DNA from: Anaerolineales bacterium
GTDB taxonomy: Bacteria > Chloroflexota > Anaerolineae > Anaerolineales > UBA6663
Assembly (NCBI GenBank): GCA_016789165.1
Contig: JAEURL010000138.1
Location: 1 to 6,269 of the forward strand
Direction of reading: 5' to 3'
Length of the DNA stretch: 6,269 nucleotides
Position 1 is the first letter of the stretch. Every line of letters starts with the position of its first letter. The position numbers and the translations under genes were made by a program. Below are positions 1-4,207 of this stretch, in pieces. The notes beneath the pieces are model-generated. The model was not told the DNA's origin. It searched no databases and was given only the letters and a program-made list of their open reading frames with translations.

Positions 1-2
1 CC

Positions 3-671
3 GCGGCCCTGGGCCTGCTGCGCCTGAGCCCGCCGGCGGCCGCCCCCGCGCCGGACCGCGCCTGGCCCCGGCCAGGCTGGCTCGCGCCGACTCTGGCCGC
101 GGCCGTCCTCGGGCTGGCGCTGCTCTACGCGCCGCGCCCGCCGTCCGGGCTGGCCGGCCAGCCGGCCGAGTGGTCATACCCGGCCGAGCTGCGGGTCTCG
201 CCGCTGCCCCTCAAGCCCGATGAGGTCGAGTGGCTCACCCGCGACGGCGCCGACTCGGCCAGCCGCTTCCAGTTCGAGTGGCCGGGCCTGCGCGGCTCGG
301 CCATCCTCATCACCAGCCGCACCTGGCGCGCCCATCACCGCCCGGAGCGCTGCTTCGAGGTCTACGGCCTGCGGCTGGAGGACTCGCGCACCGTGCTGCT
401 GGAGGCGGGCTTCCCGGTGCGGGCCGTCGCCCTCGGCGATGACGCCGGCGGCCGCCGCCTCTCCGCCATCTATTGGTTCCAATCCGCCGCCGCCCTCACC
501 GACGATTACGGCGCCCGCCTGTGGGCGGACCTGAGCCCGCAGCGCCAGACCTGGGTGCTGGTCTCGGTGCTGTTCGAGGGGGCGCCCGCCCCCGACGCCC
601 CCGCCGTGCGCGCCCTGGCCCTGGCCTTGCGCGCGGCCGTGGCCGACCGTTTGAAAGGAGTCGCTCCATGA
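3..671 (+). CDS. Exosortase (exosortase O-like), C-terminal part with EpsI-like domain; 5' end outside window
   Basis: Exosortases are polytopic membrane cysteine proteases/transpeptidases that process proteins bearing a C-terminal PEP-CTERM signal. Only the last 222 residues are visible; the frame is open from the left edge with no ATG or GTG before position 387, so the gene starts upstream and the catalytic core is not seen. The visible part has a Pro/Ala-rich linker, one hydrophobic segment (about 81-134, WLAPTLAAAVLGLALLYAP), then a soluble domain. That domain contains HHRPERCF (333-356, Cys at 351-353), which resembles the Pro-Glu-x-Cys signature of EpsI-type exosortase partners, here apparently fused to the exosortase. 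The stop overlaps the start of a PEP-CTERM protein gene by 4 bases. That neighbour, a polytopic VIT/VWA protein, is the main reason for naming the exosortase O type. Alternatively this could be a free-standing EpsI-like protein whose start lies just upstream. Confidence 0.68.
   Translation, partial: AALGLLRLSPPAAAPAPDRAWPRPGWLAPTLAAAVLGLALLYAPRPPSGLAGQPAEWSYPAELRVSPLPLKPDEVEWLTRDGADSASRFQFEWPGLRGSAILITSRTWRAHHRPERCFEVYGLRLEDSRTVLLEAGFPVRAVALGDDAGGRRLSAIYWFQSAAALTDDYGARLWADLSPQRQTWVLVSVLFEGAPAPDAPAVRALALALRAAVADRLKGVAP
654..660 (+). promoter_or_regulatory. Ribosome binding site of the PEP-CTERM membrane protein gene
   Basis: AAAGGAG lies 7 bases before the ATG at 668, a near-perfect Shine-Dalgarno sequence inside the end of the exosortase gene. 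It decides the start at 668 over the in-frame upstream ATG at 473, which has no comparable site. With the ATGA overlap it suggests coupled translation of the two genes. Confidence 0.85.
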
Positions 672-3502
672 CCGCTTCCCCCGCCGCGCGACCGTCCCTC
701 TTCCGCCGGCTGTTCAGCCCAACACTGTGGGCCTATGGCCTGTTCTGGTCCTGGAACGTGATCTTCCTGGCTTTCATGCTGCTGGGCTTCGCGCCGCAGC
801 TGCTGCCGGAGCTGCTGGCGGCCGTCCGCACGCAGTTGGTGCCGCCGGACTTCCTGCTCTACGCCGTGGTGCTCACGGCCATCCCCGTGCTCACGGTGGC
901 GCTGGGCGCCACGCTGCTGCGCCGCTCGCCCGGCCGGCTCTTCGCGCTGGGCTACGGCGTGGAAGGGCCGTTGATGCTGATCGTGGGCCTGCGCTTCTTC
1001 GTGGTGCGCGAGTTGATGCCGGCCGTGGCCGTGCTGCTGGCCGCCGCCGGCCTGGGCTTGCTCACCTACCTGTGGCATCTGCTGGATCAGCGCCTGGACG
1101 CGCGCCGGCCGGCCCTGCACTGGCTGCGCGCCGCCGGCTTGACCCTGCTGCTGGGCGCCGGGTTGTACGCCGGCCTGTGGATGTTGTTCTACGCCGTGCC
1201 GCTCGGGTATGCCGGGCTGGAAGCCCTGGGCGAGATCCTGAAAAACCTGGGGCGCTTCCTGACCGAGCTGTGGCGCGAGTTGATCACCCTGGAACTGCGC
1301 TGGGTGCCGTTCGCGGTGCTCGGCACCACGCTGGCCATCTACACGGGCACGCTGTTCGTGGTCATGCCGCTCGCCGTGCCGGTGCTGTACGTGCGCGCCT
1401 GGTGGCAGGGCTGGCGGTCCCTGGCCGCCGGCGGGCGCTGGCCGCGCGCCGCCGCGCTGACGGCCGGCGTGCTGGGCGCCGCGATCGCGCTGGTGGTCGT
1501 GAACCTCGGCCAGCCCCAGCGCCGGGTCTTCGACCTGCTGGAGACGCCGCCGGCCAGTCCGGCCGAGGCCCAGGCCTTGCTGGGCCGGCAGGCCGAGATC
1601 CGTGCCGGCTTGCTCAACGCCTACCTGGCGCCCTTCCGCTACGTCAGCGCGCTGGGCGAGGTCACGCACGTCAGCGAGATCTACAGCTTCGTGCTCAAGC
1701 TGCCGGAGCGCCAGGCCGCCGCGGTGCAAAGCTGGTACGAAGTCATCGCTCGCCCGGTGCTGTACGTGCCGGCCCGGCCGGCCGACCTGAAGCTGGGCGA
1801 CCCGCAGACCTGGGCCTTTACGCGCGAACCGGAGGCGGCCGCCGCGCTTTATCAGCGCTTCTTCGACGCGCCCATCAACGTGGCCGAGCGCCGGGCCGTG
1901 GTGGACGCCGCCCGCTCCACCTGGTCGCCGGCCCAGGCCCAGGCCGCCTGGCAGGCCGTGGACGACCGCGAGGTGCATCTGCTGCGCCAAGAGGTGACCT
2001 TCGTCGAGCACGGCGATTGGGCCGAGGGTGAGCTGTACGAGGTCTACCAGAACCAGACCGCCACGCGGCAGGAGGTCGTCTACTACTTCAGCCTGCCGGA
2101 GTCGGCCGTCATCACCGGCCTGTGGCTGGGGAACAGCGCCGACCGGGCCGCGCGCTTCACCTACCAGGTCGCGCCGCGCGGCGCCGCCCAGGCCGTCTAT
2201 CAAGCGCAGGTGCGGCGCAACCTCGACCCGGCGTTGGTGGAACAGATCGGCCCGCGCCAGTACCGGCTGCGCGTCTTTCCCATCGAGCCGCAGACCTTCC
2301 GCCGCGACGAGAGCGCGCTCTTCTCCACCACCGAGCCGGGGCCGGAATTGCACCTGTGGCTGACCTGGCGCGGGCTGGCGCAGGAGCAGGCCTGGCCGCT
2401 GCCGCGCCTGGCCGAGAAACGCAACGTGTACTGGGACACTGCGACCGTCCGTTTGTTGAACGGCCAGGCCATGCCGGCCGACGCCGACACCTGGCTGCCG
2501 GCCTCCGCGCCGGCCAGCGCGCCGGTGACACCGCGCGCCCACCGTGTGGATTTCCCCGGCGGCGAGAGCCTGGTGATTACGCCCGTCTCGCCGGCCGAGC
2601 TGCCGCCGCCGCCGGCCGGGCTGCGGCTGGCCGTGGTGCTGGACCGCTCGCGCAGCATGGCCGCGCAGGCGGACGCTGTCGCCGCGGCCCTTGGCCAGCT
2701 CACGGGGCTGGGCGCGGCCGTCGACGTCTATCTGACGGCGGCCGAGGTCCGGGGCGAGCCCCCGACGCGGGCCGGCCTGGCGGAGGTTGACCCCGGCCGT
2801 CTCTTATACTTCGGCGGCCAGAACCCCGGCGAGCTGCTGGCGCAGTTTGCGGCCCTGTACACGGGCGAGACCTACGACGCCATCCTGGTGCTCACCGACT
2901 CTTCCGGCTATGAGCTGGGGCCCAGCCCGGCGGACCTGCCGGCCCTGCCGGCGCCGGTGTGGATGGTGCACCTGGGCGGCTTCCCGCTCGGCTATGACGA
3001 CGCCACCCTGGAGGCCATCCAAGCCAGCGGCGGCGGCGCGGCCGCCAGCCTGACGGAGGCGCTCACCCGTCTCGCGGCCGGCGGCGCCGACGTGCTCGAC
3101 GGCTATCGCTGGGAGCACGCGCCGGCCGACCCGGCCGCCGCCGCGGACCCGGACTTTGCGCCGCTGGCCGCGCGCCGCCTGATCCTGGCCAAGCTGCCCA
3201 ACCCCCAACTGGCGGCCCAGCGGCTGGAGGTCCTGGATCAGCTGCACGCCCTGGCGGCCGAAACCAGCATCGTCACCCCTTATTCGTCCATGATCGTCCT
3301 CGTCACCGCGCAGCAGGAGGCCCTGCTGAAGCAACTGGCCGGCCAGGACGACCGCTTTGAGCGCGAGTTCGAGGCCGTGGGTGAGACCGTGGCAATCACG
3401 GGCGTGCCCGAGCCGGAAGAATGGCTGCTGATGGGGCTGGGGGCGGTCCTGCTGGCCGCCTATCTCTACACCCGCCGGCGCCCGGCGGCCATGGCCCGCT
3501 GA
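668..3502 (+). CDS. PEP-CTERM family integral membrane protein with VIT and VWA domains
   Basis: A 944-residue protein, the likely dedicated substrate of the exosortase just upstream. Seven hydrophobic helices lie at about residues 18-43, 62-84, 91-113, 116-139, 153-180, 214-244 and 262-281. Arg-rich loops (R8/R14/R15, LRRSPGR, DQRLDARR, RAWWQGWR) put the N-terminus in the cytoplasm and the rest outside. Residues 283-434 match no domain I recognise. A VIT (vault/inter-alpha-trypsin) domain spans about 437-545, with YYFSLPESAVITGLWLG and the DPALVEQIGP...YRLRVFPIEP block. A VWA domain follows from about 653, with the metal-site motif D659-R-S-R-S663 and TDSSG at 743-747. TPYSSM (870-875) is typical of VIT/VWA proteins. 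The C-terminus is a PEP-CTERM signal: VPEPEEW (913-919), helix, RRR (936-938). I read no cysteine in the whole protein. The architecture fits the family named 'PEP-CTERM family integral membrane protein'; its cellular role is unknown. The ATG at 668 has a strong SD and overlaps the previous stop. Confidence 0.88.
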   Translation: MTASPAARPSLFRRLFSPTLWAYGLFWSWNVIFLAFMLLGFAPQLLPELLAAVRTQLVPPDFLLYAVVLTAIPVLTVALGATLLRRSPGRLFALGYGVEGPLMLIVGLRFFVVRELMPAVAVLLAAAGLGLLTYLWHLLDQRLDARRPALHWLRAAGLTLLLGAGLYAGLWMLFYAVPLGYAGLEALGEILKNLGRFLTELWRELITLELRWVPFAVLGTTLAIYTGTLFVVMPLAVPVLYVRAWWQGWRSLAAGGRWPRAAALTAGVLGAAIALVVVNLGQPQRRVFDLLETPPASPAEAQALLGRQAEIRAGLLNAYLAPFRYVSALGEVTHVSEIYSFVLKLPERQAAAVQSWYEVIARPVLYVPARPADLKLGDPQTWAFTREPEAAAALYQRFFDAPINVAERRAVVDAARSTWSPAQAQAAWQAVDDREVHLLRQEVTFVEHGDWAEGELYEVYQNQTATRQEVVYYFSLPESAVITGLWLGNSADRAARFTYQVAPRGAAQAVYQAQVRRNLDPALVEQIGPRQYRLRVFPIEPQTFRRDESALFSTTEPGPELHLWLTWRGLAQEQAWPLPRLAEKRNVYWDTATVRLLNGQAMPADADTWLPASAPASAPVTPRAHRVDFPGGESLVITPVSPAELPPPPAGLRLAVVLDRSRSMAAQADAVAAALGQLTGLGAAVDVYLTAAEVRGEPPTRAGLAEVDPGRLLYFGGQNPGELLAQFAALYTGETYDAILVLTDSSGYELGPSPADLPALPAPVWMVHLGGFPLGYDDATLEAIQASGGGAAASLTEALTRLAAGGADVLDGYRWEHAPADPAAAADPDFAPLAARRLILAKLPNPQLAAQRLEVLDQLHALAAETSIVTPYSSMIVLVTAQQEALLKQLAGQDDRFEREFEAVGETVAITGVPEPEEWLLMGLGAVLLAAYLYTRRRPAAMAR
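3401..3499 (+). other. PEP-CTERM sorting signal at the C-terminus of the VIT/VWA protein
   Basis: Residues 912-944 form a tripartite sorting signal: Gly-Val-Pro-Glu-Pro followed by Glu-Glu-Trp, a hydrophobic helix (about 919-933, LLMGLGAVLLAAYLY) and a basic tail RRRPAAMAR. In PEP-CTERM proteins the exosortase is proposed to cut at or near the PEP motif on the outer face of the membrane. The basic tail predicts a cytoplasmic C-terminus, consistent with the outside location of the VIT and VWA domains. Confidence 0.88.
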
Positions 3503-3532
3503 TCGCCCGCCCAGGGCCGCCGCGCTCTCTCC

Positions 3533-3565
3533 AGGCGCAGGTTGTACAAACCTGCGCCTTTTTTT
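3533..3565 (+). terminator. Rho-independent terminator of the exosortase / PEP-CTERM unit
   Basis: AGGCGCAGGTT (3533-3543) pairs perfectly with AACCTGCGCCT (3549-3559) around a 5-base GTACA loop, and a run of seven T (3559-3565) follows. It sits 30 bases after the stop at 3502. No A-run precedes the 5' arm, so it works only for rightward transcription. It separates the sorting genes from the molybdenum hydroxylase genes. Confidence 0.93.
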
Positions 3566-3576
3566 ATTCCCGGCGA

Positions 3577-3582
3577 TACAAT
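3577..3582 (+). promoter_or_regulatory. Possible -10 box for the molybdenum hydroxylase operon
   Basis: TACAAT differs from the sigma-70 consensus TATAAT at one base and lies in an AT-richer patch (3560-3598) that contrasts with the surrounding GC-rich DNA. It would place transcription start near 3589, about 20 bases before the ATG at 3610. No convincing -35 box is seen at the usual distance (around 3554-3559, GCGCCT), so the call is tentative. Its position just past the terminator is where a new promoter is expected. Confidence 0.4.
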
Positions 3583-3599
3583 CTTCGGACATCCTATCC

Positions 3600-3603
3600 G
3601 AGG
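3600..3603 (+). promoter_or_regulatory. Weak ribosome binding site of the [2Fe-2S] subunit gene
   Basis: GAGG lies 6 bases before the ATG at 3610. It is a short match, but it supports 3610 over earlier in-frame starts, which would have to read through the terminator hairpin. Confidence 0.5.
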
Positions 3604-3609
3604 CATCGC

Positions 3610-4083
3610 ATGGAACTACTCATCAACGGTCAGAAACTGGAGGCCGGCCGCCTGGAGAACCGGCTGCTGGTGTACGTGCTGCGGGATCAGCTTGGGTTGA
3701 CGGGCACGCGCCTGGGCTGCGGGGCGGGCTTCTGCGGCTCCTGCACGGTCTGGCTGGACGGCGTGCCGGTGCGCAGCTGCGTTACGCCGGCCAGCGAAGC
3801 GGCCGGCCGGGCCATCACCACCATCGAAGGCTTGGCGGGCACCTACCCCGCCGCCGAGCTGCACCCCGTTCAGCAGGCTTTCCTGGAGGCCCAGGTGCCG
3901 CAGTGCGGCTGGTGCATGAGCGGCCAGATCATGACCGCCGCGGCCTTCGTCAACGCCAACCCCGCCCCCAGCGACGAGGAGATCCTGACGGCCATGGAAA
4001 AAAACCTGTGCCGCTGCGGCACCTATCATCGGATCAAGCAGGCCGTGCGGCGGGCGGCTGAGCTGGCCCGCGCGCAGGCTTGA
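3610..4083 (+). CDS. iorA: (2Fe-2S)-binding small subunit of a molybdenum hydroxylase (isoquinoline 1-oxidoreductase alpha-like)
   Basis: A 157-residue electron-transfer subunit of the xanthine oxidase family, passing electrons from the molybdenum site on the large subunit through two [2Fe-2S] clusters to an acceptor. The N-terminal plant-type ferredoxin domain has C37-G-A-G-F-C42-G-S-C45 and C57. The C-terminal helical domain has Q98-C99-G-W-C102 (QCGWCMSGQIM) and NLC134-R-C136-G, so all eight cluster ligands are present. The length is normal for the family (about 150-170). There is no signal peptide, although the partner subunit has a Tat signal. The start at 3610 gives the expected N-terminus (MELLINGQ); an open extension reaching back to 3421 would cross the terminator and is rejected. 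The large-subunit gene starts 10 bases after the stop. The family also includes aldehyde, nicotinate and CO dehydrogenase small subunits. The iorA name rests on the two-gene layout without an FAD subunit in view and does not prove the substrate. Confidence 0.9.
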   Translation: MELLINGQKLEAGRLENRLLVYVLRDQLGLTGTRLGCGAGFCGSCTVWLDGVPVRSCVTPASEAAGRAITTIEGLAGTYPAAELHPVQQAFLEAQVPQCGWCMSGQIMTAAAFVNANPAPSDEEILTAMEKNLCRCGTYHRIKQAVRRAAELARAQA

Positions 4084-4085
4084 GG
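4082..4085 (+). promoter_or_regulatory. Ribosome binding site of the molybdenum-binding subunit gene
   Basis: GAGG overlaps the TGA stop (4081-4083) of the small-subunit gene and lies 8 bases before the ATG at 4094. This suits coupled translation of the two subunits. Confidence 0.6.
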
Positions 4086-4093
4086 CGCCGATC

Positions 4094-4207
4094 ATGACCC
4101 TCACCAATGCCAAGCCCCCTAAGTCCAAGAAGCGCCTCAGCCGGCGCGGCTTCCTGATCCTCTCCGGCGTCGGCGTGGCCGCCGCGGCCGGCCTGGTGGT
4201 GGCCTTC
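4094..4207 (+). other. Twin-arginine (Tat) signal region of the large subunit
   Basis: Residues 1-38 have a basic n-region (KPPKSKK), the motif SRRGFL at 16-21 (4139-4156) and a hydrophobic stretch LILSGVGVAAAAGLVVAF. Tat substrates are exported folded with cofactor in place. The small subunit lacks any signal and is probably carried along in the complex. Confidence 0.82.

Noticed and set aside
473..667. Upstream ATG at 473 as start of the VIT/VWA protein
   Set aside because: It would add 65 Arg/Pro-rich residues overlapping the EpsI-like coding region. The ATG at 668 has a strong SD and gives a sensible N-terminus.
727..2031. A 434-codon open frame on the + strand in another frame
   Set aside because: It is an alternate frame inside the membrane protein gene. 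The product is almost only Arg, Ala, Gly and Pro.
506..2542. A 678-codon open frame on the minus strand
   Set aside because: It lies opposite the well-supported VIT/VWA gene. Its product is rich in Gln, His, Arg and Gly with no domain, as expected from antisense reading of GC-biased codons.
2804..3592. A 262-codon open frame on the minus strand
   Set aside because: It overlaps the VWA and PEP-CTERM coding region and the terminator. No ribosome binding site or domain supports it.
3421..3609. In-frame ATG at 3421 as start of the [2Fe-2S] subunit
   Set aside because: The extension would overlap the PEP-CTERM coding end and include the terminator hairpin. The family N-terminus begins at 3610.
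3503..3609. Possible riboswitch or small RNA in the only intergenic gap
   Set aside because: The gap is fully accounted for by the terminator and a short leader of about 20 bases, too short for a riboswitch.
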